Below are positions 17,925-26,994 of a DNA stretch of 64,000 nt, piece after piece; position 1 is the first letter of the stretch, and each line of letters starts with the position of its first letter. Both the position numbers and the translations under genes were made by a program. A model generated the notes under the pieces. That model saw only the letters and a program-made list of their open reading frames with translations, had not been told where the DNA came from and did no database searches. The stretch is from assembly GCF_003944835.1 (NCBI RefSeq), contig NZ_RWIV01000001.1:1961501-2025500 (forward strand), given 5' to 3'. This stretch comes from Bacillus sp. HMF5848. Lineage in GTDB: Bacteria > Bacillota > Bacilli > Bacillales > HMF5848.

Positions 17925-18797
17925 ATGGTTAACTTTGGACGCATAGTTACCGCAATGGTAACACCGCTAGATATTAAGGGGAATGTTGATTTTCAAAAGA
18001 CAACAACATTGGTAAATTATTTAATCAACAATGGCACGGATTCACTTGTAGTGGCAGGAACTACTGGAGAGTCGCCTACCCTATCAACTGAAGAAAAAGT
18101 AGCATTATTTAAACATGTAGTAAAAGTGGTAGATCATCGTGTTCCCGTTATTGCTGGAACAGGGAGCAATAACACGTATGCCTCGATTGAATTAACAAAC
18201 AAAGCAGCCGAAGCAGGTGTGGACGCAACAATGCTTGTCGCACCATATTACAACAAGCCAAGTCAAGAGGGTATGTATCAACATTTTAAAGCAATTGCGA
18301 ATAGTACAACGTTACCTGTTATGCTATACAATGTTCCAGGTCGAACAGCCTCTTCACTTGCGCCTGAAACAATTATTCGTTTGGCAGAAATTGAAAATGT
18401 TGTATGTGTAAAAGAAGCAAGTGGTAATTTAAATGCTATGACAGAGATTATAGCTAACACAAGTGATGATTTTGAACTATACAGTGGTGATGATGGACTG
18501 ACTTTGCCTGTTCTTTCTATTGGGGGAAAAGGGATTGTTTCAGTGGCATCACATATTATTGGAAACGATATGCAAGAAATGATTGCGTCTTTTACTAATG
18601 GTGATATTCTATCAGCGGCGAAGGCACATCAGCGTTTATTACCAGTAATGGAGGCATTATTTGCGGCCCCAAGCCCAGCTCCTGTTAAAACGGCATTACA
18701 ATTAAAAGGATTCGATGTCGGTTCAGTACGTTTACCAATTTTACCATTAACAGAAAAAGAACGAATAACGTTACAAACTGTTTTGAATACGCTATAA
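17925..18797 (+). CDS. dapA: 4-hydroxy-tetrahydrodipicolinate synthase
   Basis: DapA condenses pyruvate with aspartate semialdehyde, supplying lysine, peptidoglycan diaminopimelate and spore dipicolinate. The 290 residues match the family: GTTGESPTLS, YNKPSQEGMYQHF, VPGRTA, and the Schiff-base lysine in VKEASG at residue 163. GAGGAG precedes two adjacent ATGs; the second (17925) has the better spacing and gives the usual length. The gene ends at a terminator, after which a gene-free kilobase follows. Confidence 0.96.
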   Translation: MVNFGRIVTAMVTPLDIKGNVDFQKTTTLVNYLINNGTDSLVVAGTTGESPTLSTEEKVALFKHVVKVVDHRVPVIAGTGSNNTYASIELTNKAAEAGVDATMLVAPYYNKPSQEGMYQHFKAIANSTTLPVMLYNVPGRTASSLAPETIIRLAEIENVVCVKEASGNLNAMTEIIANTSDDFELYSGDDGLTLPVLSIGGKGIVSVASHIIGNDMQEMIASFTNGDILSAAKAHQRLLPVMEALFAAPSPAPVKTALQLKGFDVGSVRLPILPLTEKERITLQTVLNTL

Positions 18798-18824
18798 AAA
18801 TCAGCCACTGGCTGATTTTTTTTA
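18796..18824 (+). terminator. Terminator after dapA
   Basis: Perfect 11-bp stem AAAAATCAGCC / GGCTGATTTTT with an ACT loop and more T residues. The 5' arm overlaps the stop codon. Confidence 0.93.
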
Positions 18825-19232
18825 TAACAATTATTTTAAAGCTACTAGGTCCAACATGAAATACTTACAAAATCCCTCCAATTTATTGATTTATAAACCC
18901 CATGGATTAGAGATTCTTGGATCTCTGAGTGAGACATGAGTTTTGACACCTAAATTGTTATTACTCAGATCACACCCTTCCGAATTTCCGAGCGAGGAAA
19001 GCTCAACTCCTTTATGTGTGAGTGTATCAGTATGAGATACGGTAAAGGTTTAGTATCGTTGGTTAATGCATAAGGTCCCAATAGACTAGAATGTATTAAG
19101 CTCTTTTTTTTATAGACCTAAAAAATTCTGAGATGTGATGATTTTCAAGAATTTATGGAAAACAGGGGGGACATTTTTAAAACGGCTACTTTATACTTTG
19201 CTTAATAATAAATTATCAAAAAAGTCTCGGTC

Positions 19233-19262
19233 TTGTACGTAAATTCTTCCATCATGTATAAT
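19233..19262 (+). promoter_or_regulatory. Sigma-A-like promoter inside the gene-free gap
   Basis: TTGTAC (19233-19238), 18-base spacer, TATAAT (19257-19262). A transcript would begin near 19269, some 700 bases before rnjB, and run through the hairpins below. Confidence 0.45.
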
Positions 19263-19367
19263 AGTTATAGTGACGTAGAGCGGGTTACTTATTACCATAA
19301 TGAAAAGCGAGTGAAAGGGTCGTATTCGTTTTTCTAAACGTTAAAGAAAATATAAGGTTTTTAACCT

Positions 19368-19600
19368 AGATGAGTGTCTAGCTCCAGCACATAGCTAGTT
19401 TTTCATCTATGAATAACCTTCCTTGAATATCTTGTGAAAAGCATGATATAAAATATGATGCTTTTCACAGCTCGAGATCTTAAGCCGTTCCCCCACGGGA
19501 GGGAAGGCCCTTCCTGAGGAGGTACGTCTTAAGCTAGTTGGGGCTGAGCAAGGTGCTCGCGCAGATGAGGTCTAAGCTTCGCGCGCACAACGGCTAGTGG
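19368..19600. repeat. Folded, partly GC-rich repeat-like block
   Basis: Nested hairpin AGATGA..CTAGCT..AGCTAG..TCATCT (19368-19408); 12-bp hairpin TGTGAAAAGCAT / ATGCTTTTCACA (19433-19469); then a block much richer in GC than its surroundings, with paired CTTAAG sites, GGAAG-GCC-CTTCC, CTAGTTG with CAA..CTAG, and GTGCTCGCGC with GCGCGCAC. It opens with GTGTCTAGCTCCAGCAC, resembling a repeat I recall from many Bacillaceae intergenic regions. It is either a degenerate repeat copy or a structured RNA. Confidence 0.55.
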
Positions 19601-19966
19601 TGCTTCACGTTTATGGGGTTTTTATTCGAAATGTATGATAATTTTTCGTCAAATCGGAATGTAATACTCCTTGATATGGTGGGGTTATTTAGCTTTTACT
19701 TGTAAAAATGGTAACTGAACATTTCATTGGTACAAAAAATATTCATGCAAAAACATGGAATTAAATTTAGGCTCGAATACAGTAACATACGTCTTTCTAG
19801 AGCTTTCCAATTATACATAGAAACATAATACAATAACGTCCTTAACTTTGTGTATACACTTAAGTGTGATTACTTGTGATGTTTGGCAACAATGACCCAT
19901 GACATTGAAATTAATCGTTAAAGAATACTTACTAAATAATATATATTGGCTATAGGAGGAAATTGT

Positions 19967-21637
19967 TTGAACACAATACAGACAGATAAAATCAGATTGA
20001 TTGCTCTAGGCGGGGTAGGGGAGATAGGGAAAAATATGTATGTTGTCGAGGTGAGCGATGACATATTTGTTGTAGATGCCGGTCTTATGTTTCCTGAAGA
20101 TGAAATGTATGGTGTTGACAATGTTTTACCCGATATTACATATTTAATAGAAAATAAAGAACGTGTTAAGGCGGTATTTCTAACTCATGGACATGAGGAC
20201 CATATTGGTGCATTATGGTATATTTTAAAAAATATCTCAACAAAAGTGTATGGAACAAAATTAACTCTTGCACTCGTTCGAGAAAAGTTAAAAGAGCATG
20301 GTAAAGCTTACACCGCAGATGTTTATGAAGTAAAAGAAAAAACTAAGCTAACATTTTCAAATGTTGATGTTACGTTCTTTCGTACAAATCACAGTATCCC
20401 AGATTCAGTAGGGATCTGCTTTCATACATCACAAGGAATCATTGTTCATACGGGTGATTTTAAATTCGATCAAACCCCAACAGGTGTGTATAATGCTGAT
20501 ATCGGCAAAATGGCCCAAATAGGTAATAAGAAGGTTCTTTGCTTATTGTCTGACAGTACTAATGCAGAAAAACCAGGTTTAACACCATCCGAAGAAGTAG
20601 TTCGCCAAGAAATTTCAAATGTTATTTATAACGCAGAGGGACGTGTTATAGTAGCAACCTTTGCCTCTAATGTAAATCGCATTCAACAAGTATTTGATGC
20701 TGCTAAAGACAATAATCGGAAAGTTGTGGTTGTTGGAAGTAGTCTAAAAACAGTGACGGAAACAGCCTTAAAGCTAGGCTATTTAAAGATACATGAAGAA
20801 ATACTAATTTCTGCTACTAATTTAAATAAATATAATGATGAACAGCTTGTGTTTCTAGCTACTGGTAATCATGGTGAACCAATAGCTGCTCTTGAGAAAA
20901 TGGCTAGACAAGCTCATAGTCAAGTTAATATAAAGCCAGGAGACACTGTAATGCTAGCCGCAACACCTATGCCAGGTAACGAATTAACAGTTTCAAAAAC
21001 TATTGATTTACTATATAGAGCAGGTGCGGATGTGATTTATAGACGACGACCAATTCATGTGTCTGGACATGGCTCACAAGAAGAGTTGAAATTGATGCTA
21101 AATCTTATGAAGCCAAAATACTTTATCCCTGTTCATGGGGAGTATAAAATGCAGTTTGCTCATGCTAAGCTGGCAAAGGCTGTAGGCGTAAAATCTGATA
21201 ATATTTTTATTGTCGAAAAAGGCGATATTATTGAATTTGAAAATGGAGAAGGTAAAAAGCTATCGAAAAAAGTACCCGTTGGTAATGTAATGATAGATGG
21301 TTTAGGGATTGGTGATGTGGGCAATATTGTGCTAAGAGACCGCCGGCTTTTATCGCAAGACGGCATATTAATTGTTGTCGTTACTCTGAATAAAGAAACG
21401 AAACAAGTAAGGTCAGGTCCTGAAATTATTACAAGAGGATTTGTGTATGTTCGGGAGTCTGAAGATTTAATCGATGAAGCATCTGCTATAGTAAAAAAGA
21501 CATTAGAAAATGCTACAAAGGATTTTGTTGTTGAGTGGTCGTCTCTTAAACTGAACATACGCGATGAATTAAATCAATATTTATATGAAAAAACAAAAAG
21601 ACGTCCCATGATTCTACCGATAATAATGGAAGCTTAA
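19967..21637 (+). CDS. rnjB: Ribonuclease J2 (RNase J family)
   Basis: A metallo-beta-lactamase/beta-CASP ribonuclease; RNase J1 and J2 form a complex that acts in mRNA decay and RNA maturation. About 556 residues. Position after dapA and before tepA identifies it as the rnjB (ymfA) ortholog. The zinc motif reads HGHEDHIGA, with FFRTNHSIPDS, VHTGDFKFD and HVSGHGSQEE also intact; the B. subtilis RNase J2 I recall has a degenerate first motif, so this copy may be more active. It starts at TTG, 6 bases after ATAGGAGGA; an upstream TTG at 19946 precedes that site. A terminator follows. Confidence 0.92.
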   Translation: MNTIQTDKIRLIALGGVGEIGKNMYVVEVSDDIFVVDAGLMFPEDEMYGVDNVLPDITYLIENKERVKAVFLTHGHEDHIGALWYILKNISTKVYGTKLTLALVREKLKEHGKAYTADVYEVKEKTKLTFSNVDVTFFRTNHSIPDSVGICFHTSQGIIVHTGDFKFDQTPTGVYNADIGKMAQIGNKKVLCLLSDSTNAEKPGLTPSEEVVRQEISNVIYNAEGRVIVATFASNVNRIQQVFDAAKDNNRKVVVVGSSLKTVTETALKLGYLKIHEEILISATNLNKYNDEQLVFLATGNHGEPIAALEKMARQAHSQVNIKPGDTVMLAATPMPGNELTVSKTIDLLYRAGADVIYRRRPIHVSGHGSQEELKLMLNLMKPKYFIPVHGEYKMQFAHAKLAKAVGVKSDNIFIVEKGDIIEFENGEGKKLSKKVPVGNVMIDGLGIGDVGNIVLRDRRLLSQDGILIVVVTLNKETKQVRSGPEIITRGFVYVRESEDLIDEASAIVKKTLENATKDFVVEWSSLKLNIRDELNQYLYEKTKRRPMILPIIMEA

Positions 21638-21642
21638 TTATT

Positions 21643-21670
21643 AAACCTCACTTTGCAAGTGAGGTTTTTT
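21643..21670 (+). terminator. Terminator after rnjB
   Basis: Perfect 11-bp stem (21643-21653 with 21657-21667), TGC loop, T run. Confidence 0.92.
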
Positions 21671-21891
21671 GAATAGGAAGAAAAATATTTTTAACCTAGC
21701 TAACTTTAACCTTCAGTGAAACTTTTTAGATATCTGTATTAGATAACCTAAGATCGTCGTAGTTTTAATTAATCAACATACTCAGCTGAATTTTTTTTAC
21801 GAGTATCAACAGCTGTACATACTAATGTGAAATGTAGTCACCAAAAAAACCCGTCTGCTTATTTTTGAAAATTGTAACTGGTCTCTAAACA

Positions 21892-21920
21892 GAATGAAAA
21901 TAAAAATATGTTCCATACTA
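21892..21920 (+). promoter_or_regulatory. Sigma-G-type forespore promoter for tepA
   Basis: GAATG (21892-21896), 17 bases, CATACTA (21914-21920): a full match to the sigma-G consensus gHATR / CATnHTA, 37 bases before the tepA ATG. The -10 also lies in a palindrome ATACTA-AATA-TAGTAT (21915-21930). Confidence 0.6.
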
Positions 21921-21957
21921 AATATAGTATCTATTGCTATTTGAAGGGAGTAATACC

Positions 21958-22701
21958 ATGTTTTCTAATGATAAACAACCACAACCAAACCAGGAACCAA
22001 ATAAGAGTCAATCAGAATCTATCATTGATAAAATATCACAGCTTGGTCAAACGAATGTACCTCAGATGTCACAAGAAACCAATATACATAGCTTAACAAT
22101 AGTGGGGCAAATAGAAGGTCATATTCAATTACCACCACAAAACAAAACAACAAAGTATGAGCATCTTATTCCACAAATAGTTGCTATTGAACAAAATCCA
22201 AAGATTGAAGGGCTATTGATTATTTTAAATACTGTTGGAGGAGATGTAGAAGCTGGACTTGCAATAGCTGAAATGCTAGCATCATTGTCTAAACCTACAG
22301 TATCGATCGTGCTAGGTGGAGGTCATTCAATAGGTGTGCCTATTGCAGTGTCGTGTGATTATTCTTTTATAGCGGAAACAGCCACTATGACAATTCATCC
22401 TGTTCGTTTAACAGGTCTTGTTATTGGTGTACCGCAAACATTTGAATATTTAGATAAAATGCAGGATCGAGTCACTAAATTTGTTACAAGCCATTCAACA
22501 GTAACTGAAGAAAAATTTAAGGAGTTAATGTTTTCACAAGGAAATTTGACTAGAGATATAGGTACTAATGTTGTAGGGCATGACGCTGTTAGTTATGGGC
22601 TAATTAATGAGGTTGGAGGAGTCGGCAGTGCCATAAAAAAATTGAATGAGTTAATAGAGCATTATAAAGCACAGAAGCCTGAGGGAGGCTACATTCAATG
22701 A
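21958..22701 (+). CDS. tepA: ClpP-like serine protease TepA (YmfB)
   Basis: A 247-residue ClpP-fold protease. An acidic/polar N-terminal stretch (about 45 residues) precedes the fold; the nucleophile serine is in [11 protein letters not shown] and the histidine in MTIHPVR. In B. subtilis the ortholog has been tied both to protein secretion and, better, to breakdown of small acid-soluble spore proteins during outgrowth. The start ATG follows GAAGGGAG. A good forespore promoter sits just upstream, which fits the spore role. Its stop overlaps the ylzJ start by four bases, so the two are coupled. Confidence 0.92.
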   Translation: MFSNDKQPQPNQEPNKSQSESIIDKISQLGQTNVPQMSQETNIHSLTIVGQIEGHIQLPPQNKTTKYEHLIPQIVAIEQNPKIEGLLIILNTVGGDVEAGLAIAEMLASLSKPTVSIVLGGGHSIGVPIAVSCDYSFIAETATMTIHPVRLTGLVIGVPQTFEYLDKMQDRVTKFVTSHSTVTEEKFKELMFSQGNLTRDIGTNVVGHDAVSYGLINEVGGVGSAIKKLNELIEHYKAQKPEGGYIQ

Positions 22702-22919
22702 TACATTATTCTATTTTACCAATTGAACAGGTTTTTCCTACAGATGACGCTGCGTATGCTAAGCAGCAAACTATAACAGTTAATGGCGTAAATATGATAG
22801 TCAGCTCAACGGAAACTTTTGGTGAGTATGAAATTGTTAGAATAATAAGTAGCAATCCGCAAGACTATTTAAATGTTAACTATGCACCAGGAACTAAATT
22901 ATCCACTCTTCCAAGGTAA
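22698..22919 (+). CDS. ylzJ: YlzJ-like protein
   Basis: A 73-residue protein of the YlzJ-like family, which begins [13 protein letters not shown]. It starts inside the tepA stop codon (ATGA overlap) and precedes spoIIIE, the same order as in B. subtilis. Function unknown. Cotranscription with tepA suggests forespore expression, which is inference. Confidence 0.8.
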   Translation: MIHYSILPIEQVFPTDDAAYAKQQTITVNGVNMIVSSTETFGEYEIVRIISSNPQDYLNVNYAPGTKLSTLPR

Positions 22920-22978
22920 TTTCAAAATGTATGAGGATACTCATTATGCTATAATGTAGTTGATATCATTGCTAGCTA

Positions 22979-23006
22979 AGCAGCCGATAACATGGCTGCT
23001 TTCTTC
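22979..23006 (+). terminator. Terminator-like hairpin before spoIIIE
   Basis: AGCAGCC / GGCTGCT, 8-base loop, followed by TTCTTC. A TATAAT at 22950-22955 just upstream could be a spoIIIE -10, but no -35 fits. Confidence 0.6.
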
Positions 23007-23040
23007 TATTAGTGAGTTTGAAATGTAGGAGGGGGAAACT

Positions 23041-25398
23041 TTGGCAGCTAAGAAGAAAAGAAAAAAAACACGCCAATGGAAGCATACATTGCAATACGAA
23101 ATAAGCGGCTTGCTTTTAATGTCTATTACAATCATTGGGATATTAAAGCTAGGAATAGTAGGAAATTCAATTGTACATGTACTACGTTTTTTTAGCGGAG
23201 AATGGTACATGCTTTTCCTAATAGGCTTCATTTGTTTAGCAATTTATTTTATTTGGAAAAGGTCATGGCCGCGACTTCTAAGTAGACAAATGATTGGTAT
23301 TTACATAATTGTGATATCCATTCTACTGCTCAGTCATGTAACAGTGTTCTCGTTGCTCACCTATAGCGGGACAATAGAAAAACCAAGTGTTATTGCAAAT
23401 ACATGGGACATTTTTTGGATGGAAATTAACGGAGAAGCAAGTACGATAGACCTTGGTGGGGGAATGCTAGGGGCGATCTTCTTCGCTATTTTTTATTTAT
23501 TGTTTGATGAAAAAGGGACAAAATTAATTGCGTCCTTGTTAATTGTGATTGGTTTTGTTTTAATAACAGGGAAATCATTACAAGAGACAGTAAGTAAAAT
23601 CTCACGACCAATATTTATGTTTATCAAGCATCAATGGCTATCTTTTGTTAGCGATTTGCAAACATGGATAGTTAATATGAAAGAAAAACGCTCTGCTAAG
23701 AAGCAAGAGAAACAGGTAGCTAATCAAGCGGAGAGTAGTGCTAACAGTTCTGATATTAAAATTGTGGACGAGAATACTATTGAGATGAATGATGTAAATG
23801 TTGCTGAAGCACAACCGATTATTTCTAATTTCACAGAAAACATCAATCAAGTAACAAGTAACGATGTTAATAAGGTATCCGTACAAAAAGATAAACAACA
23901 AAAACATGAAGAGGAAACTCAAGAACCTGCAGCGTTAATTTCATTTGTAGAACAGGAAAATGAAAAGTATGAACTACCAAACATTAATATTTTAAAGCTT
24001 CCTAAAGAAAATACACAATCTCAAGAACATGATGCTATTTATGCTAATGCTAGAAAGCTAGAGCGTACCTTCCAAAGCTTTGGGGTAAAAGCTAAAGTGA
24101 CAAAAGTTCATGTAGGACCGGCTGTTACAAAATATGAAGTTTACCCAGATGTAGGTGTTAAAGTAAGCAAGATAGTTAGTCTTAGTGATGACCTTGCATT
24201 AGCTCTTGCGGCAAAAGATATTCGTATTGAGGCACCTATTCCAGGTAAATCAGCTGTAGGTATAGAAGTGCCAAACTCAGAAATAGCTGTTGTTTCACTG
24301 CGAGAAGTATTGCAAGCAAAAGAGAACAATCGTCCTGACGCTAAGCTATTACTTGGTTTTGGTCGTGATATTACAGGAGAAGCTGTACTAGCAGAGTTAA
24401 ATAAAATGCCTCATCTACTCGTAGCAGGTGCTACGGGCAGTGGGAAAAGTGTGTGTATTAATGGCATTATTGTAAGTATTTTAATGCGTGCCAAACCGCA
24501 TGAAGTGAAAATGATGATGATTGACCCAAAGATGGTTGAATTAAATGTGTATAATGGAATCCCTCATTTATTAGCGCCAGTTGTTACAGACCCGAAAAAG
24601 GCATCTCAAGCATTAAAACGAGTTGTCTCGGAAATGGAACGTCGTTATGAACTATTTTCTCATACAGGAACACGTAATATTGAAAGTTATAATGAGTATT
24701 TAAAGCGTATAAACGAAGAAGAAGAGGATAAACAACCTACATTACCGTATATTGTGGTTATTGTGGATGAGTTAGCAGACTTAATGATGGTCGCATCGTC
24801 CGATGTAGAGGATTCTATTACGAGATTAGCTCAAATGGCTCGTGCAGCTGGTATTCATTTAATTATTGCAACGCAAAGACCTTCGGTTGATGTTATAACG
24901 GGGGTAATTAAAGCAAATATTCCTTCACGAATAGCGTTTAGTGTATCATCTCAAACAGATTCAAGAACTATTTTAGATATGGGTGGGGCAGAAAAACTGT
25001 TAGGTAGAGGAGATATGCTGTTTTTACCTGTTGGTGCTTCCAAGCCAGTCCGAGTGCAAGGTGCCTTTCTGTCGGATGATGAAGTTGAAGATATTGTCGA
25101 TTTTGTTATTTCGCAGCAAAAAGCACAATACCAAGAAGAAATGATTATTGATGAGTCGAATGATATCGCTCAGGAAACGGAAGTAGATGATGTATTATTT
25201 GATGATGCTGTTCAGCTTGTGGTGGATATGCAAACGGCATCCGTTTCCATGCTACAAAGGCGTTTTCGTATAGGGTATACGCGGGCAGCAAGACTTATCG
25301 ATACTATGGAGGCTAAAGGGATAGTTGGTCCTTATGAGGGAAGTAAACCGCGTGTAGTTTTAATACAAAAAAATGTATCTCAAGAAGAAGCAAATTAA
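23041..25398 (+). CDS. spoIIIE: DNA translocase SpoIIIE (FtsK family)
   Basis: SpoIIIE pumps the chromosome into the forespore through the division septum. The 785 residues show a basic N-terminus, four membrane segments (about residues 20-175), a variable acidic linker, and the motor with Walker A GATGSGKS (near residue 463), Walker [13 protein letters not shown] and a C-terminal winged-helix gamma domain ([18 protein letters not shown]) that reads DNA polarity. It starts with TTG after AGGAGGGGG. The position after tepA-ylzJ distinguishes it from the paralog SftA. Confidence 0.95.
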   Translation: MAAKKKRKKTRQWKHTLQYEISGLLLMSITIIGILKLGIVGNSIVHVLRFFSGEWYMLFLIGFICLAIYFIWKRSWPRLLSRQMIGIYIIVISILLLSHVTVFSLLTYSGTIEKPSVIANTWDIFWMEINGEASTIDLGGGMLGAIFFAIFYLLFDEKGTKLIASLLIVIGFVLITGKSLQETVSKISRPIFMFIKHQWLSFVSDLQTWIVNMKEKRSAKKQEKQVANQAESSANSSDIKIVDENTIEMNDVNVAEAQPIISNFTENINQVTSNDVNKVSVQKDKQQKHEEETQEPAALISFVEQENEKYELPNINILKLPKENTQSQEHDAIYANARKLERTFQSFGVKAKVTKVHVGPAVTKYEVYPDVGVKVSKIVSLSDDLALALAAKDIRIEAPIPGKSAVGIEVPNSEIAVVSLREVLQAKENNRPDAKLLLGFGRDITGEAVLAELNKMPHLLVAGATGSGKSVCINGIIVSILMRAKPHEVKMMMIDPKMVELNVYNGIPHLLAPVVTDPKKASQALKRVVSEMERRYELFSHTGTRNIESYNEYLKRINEEEEDKQPTLPYIVVIVDELADLMMVASSDVEDSITRLAQMARAAGIHLIIATQRPSVDVITGVIKANIPSRIAFSVSSQTDSRTILDMGGAEKLLGRGDMLFLPVGASKPVRVQGAFLSDDEVEDIVDFVISQQKAQYQEEMIIDESNDIAQETEVDDVLFDDAVQLVVDMQTASVSMLQRRFRIGYTRAARLIDTMEAKGIVGPYEGSKPRVVLIQKNVSQEEAN

Positions 25399-25477
25399 CA
25401 TATTTTGAAAAAGTCATTTTATTTTCGACAAAATCTTATAAACACTATTTATTTATTAATAAAAAAGTGATATAGTA

Positions 25478-25507
25478 TTGACGATTAGTGATGCGCAGAA
25501 ATAGTAA
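25478..25507 (+). promoter_or_regulatory. Possible promoter of the BMP transporter gene
   Basis: TTGACG (25478-25483) with TAGTAA (25502-25507) 18 bases on. The -35 is good, the -10 poor. No purine riboswitch was seen in the 170-base leader. Confidence 0.35.
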
Positions 25508-25645
25508 AAGTGTATATGATAACATTTATACATAAATAAAGTATTATTTTTATCAAAAACACAAATAACTAAACTGTGCTGGCTACTTACATAGATGCCA
25601 TTATCACTATTCAAAATGAAAAAATATATAGGGGGTTTCAAGGAA

Positions 25646-26782
25646 ATGAAGAAACGTAAATTTGGCTTTATGCTATCACTAGCGTTAGCGACTGGAACAC
25701 TTCTTGCTGCTTGTGGTGGTGGCGGTGCAGATGAGCAAACAACTGACGAAAATGCACAAAATAACACTGACAACAACACACAAGTAGAAGAAACTGTTGA
25801 CTTCAAAGTCGGAATGGTTACAGATGTTGGTGGTATTGATGACAAATCATTCAACCAATCAGCATGGGAAGGTTTAACTAAATTTGGTCAAGAGAATGGG
25901 TTAACTGAAGGTGAAGGATATAGATACCTTCAATCAACTTCTGATGTTGATTACGAGCCAAACTTAACAAAATTCGCTGACGCAGGTTATGGTTTGACTT
26001 ACGGTGTTGGTTTCTTACTTGAGAATCCTGTACAAAATATTGCTGCTCAATTCCCAGAGTCTAACTTTGCGTTAATTGATAGCTTATTAACAGATGAAAA
26101 TTGGAATGTAGTGTGGATGGACAATGTAGCAAACATTACATTTAAAGAGCACCAAGGATCGTTCTTAGTTGGTGTTGTAGCAGCTAAGCACACAAAAACT
26201 AACAAAGTTGGTTTCATTGGTGGGGTTGAATCAGGCTTAATTAAAAAGTTTGAGGTAGGCTTTATCGCTGGTCTAAAATCAGTAAATCCTGACATTGAAG
26301 TTATCAGTCAATATGCTGGTGACTTTAACAACGCACAAAAAGGTACAGATATAGCTAACACTATGTACCAACAAGGCGCAGACATCATTTATCATGCTGC
26401 TGGTGGTACAGGTAATGGTGTGTTCACAGAAGCTAAGAGCCGTAAGAAAAATGGTGAGGATGTTTGGGTTATCGGTGTTGACCGTGACCAACACGAAGAA
26501 GGTCTTCCTGAAAACGTAACACTTACTTCTATGATTAAGCGTGTAGACGTAGCAGTTTACGAAGTATCAAAGGAGACTATGGAAGGTAACTTCCCTGGTG
26601 GTCAAGAAGTTGTATTTGGTTTAGAAGAAGAAGGTGTTGGTATTGCTCCAACAACTGAAAACGTAAGTGAAGAAGCATTAGCATTAGTTAAAGACTATGA
26701 GCAAAAAATCTTAAGTGGTGAAATTGAAGTACCATTAGATGATGCTCAATTAGAAACATATCTTTCTGGTCTAGGCCAATAA
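25646..26782 (+). CDS. BMP-family substrate-binding lipoprotein
   Basis: The extracellular solute-binding protein of an ABC transporter for nucleosides, similar to NupN (YufN) and BmpA. A signal peptide (residues 1-22) ends in the lipobox LAAC with the lipid-modified cysteine at 23, then a Gly- and Asn-rich linker, then the BMP domain (VGMVTDVGGIDDKSFNQSAWEG, GVGFLLENP, DRDQHEEGLPENVTLTSM). Length is 378 residues. The ATG follows AAGGA; earlier in-frame ATGs give no signal peptide at the start. Next come the ATPase and two permeases. Nucleoside import, perhaps guanosine, is inferred from the family. Confidence 0.93.
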   Translation: MKKRKFGFMLSLALATGTLLAACGGGGADEQTTDENAQNNTDNNTQVEETVDFKVGMVTDVGGIDDKSFNQSAWEGLTKFGQENGLTEGEGYRYLQSTSDVDYEPNLTKFADAGYGLTYGVGFLLENPVQNIAAQFPESNFALIDSLLTDENWNVVWMDNVANITFKEHQGSFLVGVVAAKHTKTNKVGFIGGVESGLIKKFEVGFIAGLKSVNPDIEVISQYAGDFNNAQKGTDIANTMYQQGADIIYHAAGGTGNGVFTEAKSRKKNGEDVWVIGVDRDQHEEGLPENVTLTSMIKRVDVAVYEVSKETMEGNFPGGQEVVFGLEEEGVGIAPTTENVSEEALALVKDYEQKILSGEIEVPLDDAQLETYLSGLGQ

Positions 26783-26805
26783 GAGATTAATTTTCAAAGG
26801 CAATG

Positions 26806-26844
26806 ATGGCATTTGCTTATTTCTTAGGGCAAATGCCATTTTTT
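26806..26844 (+). terminator. Attenuating terminator between lipoprotein and ATPase genes
   Basis: Perfect 11-bp stem ATGGCATTTGC / GCAAATGCCAT, 12-base loop, T run. It probably ends most transcripts after the lipoprotein gene. Confidence 0.85.
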
Positions 26845-26878
26845 CCTCATAATGTATATCAATGGATGTTTTTAAGTC

Positions 26879-26932
26879 GAAAAAGCTTGTTGAACATAAC
26901 TTGTTCATAAGGCTTTTTCCGCTTGAAAGCGG
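26879..26932 (+). repeat. Second and third hairpins before the ATPase gene
   Basis: GAAAAAGC (26879-26886) pairs with GCTTTTTC (26912-26919), with further imperfect pairing inside, followed at once by CCGCT-TGAA-AGCGG. These may slow polymerase or protect the 3' end of the upstream message. Confidence 0.5.
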
Positions 26933-26994
26933 TTAATTATGTTTTTAACTTACATAGCTTAACATTTTTCTAGTTAAGATAGGAGTGAAGGGTA

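Larger units (their letters stand above)
18825..19966. other. Gene-free 1.1-kb gap between dapA and rnjB
   Basis: No open frame of note on either strand. It contains, in order: a 6-bp hairpin (18909-18926), a T8 run near 19106, a promoter-like site (19233-19262), a nested hairpin (19368-19408), a 12-bp hairpin (19433-19469), a GC-rich folded block (19470-19600) and overlapping palindromes GTGTATACAC and CACTTAAGTG at about 19850-19867, before rnjB. It looks partly like decayed repeat DNA and partly like a structured transcript or a long rnjB leader. Confidence 0.6.

Noticed and set aside
19470-19600. rRNA or tRNA remnant in the GC-rich block
   Set aside because: No tRNA arms with a T-loop and no recognisable rRNA segment; the pairing pattern fits repeat or unknown RNA better.
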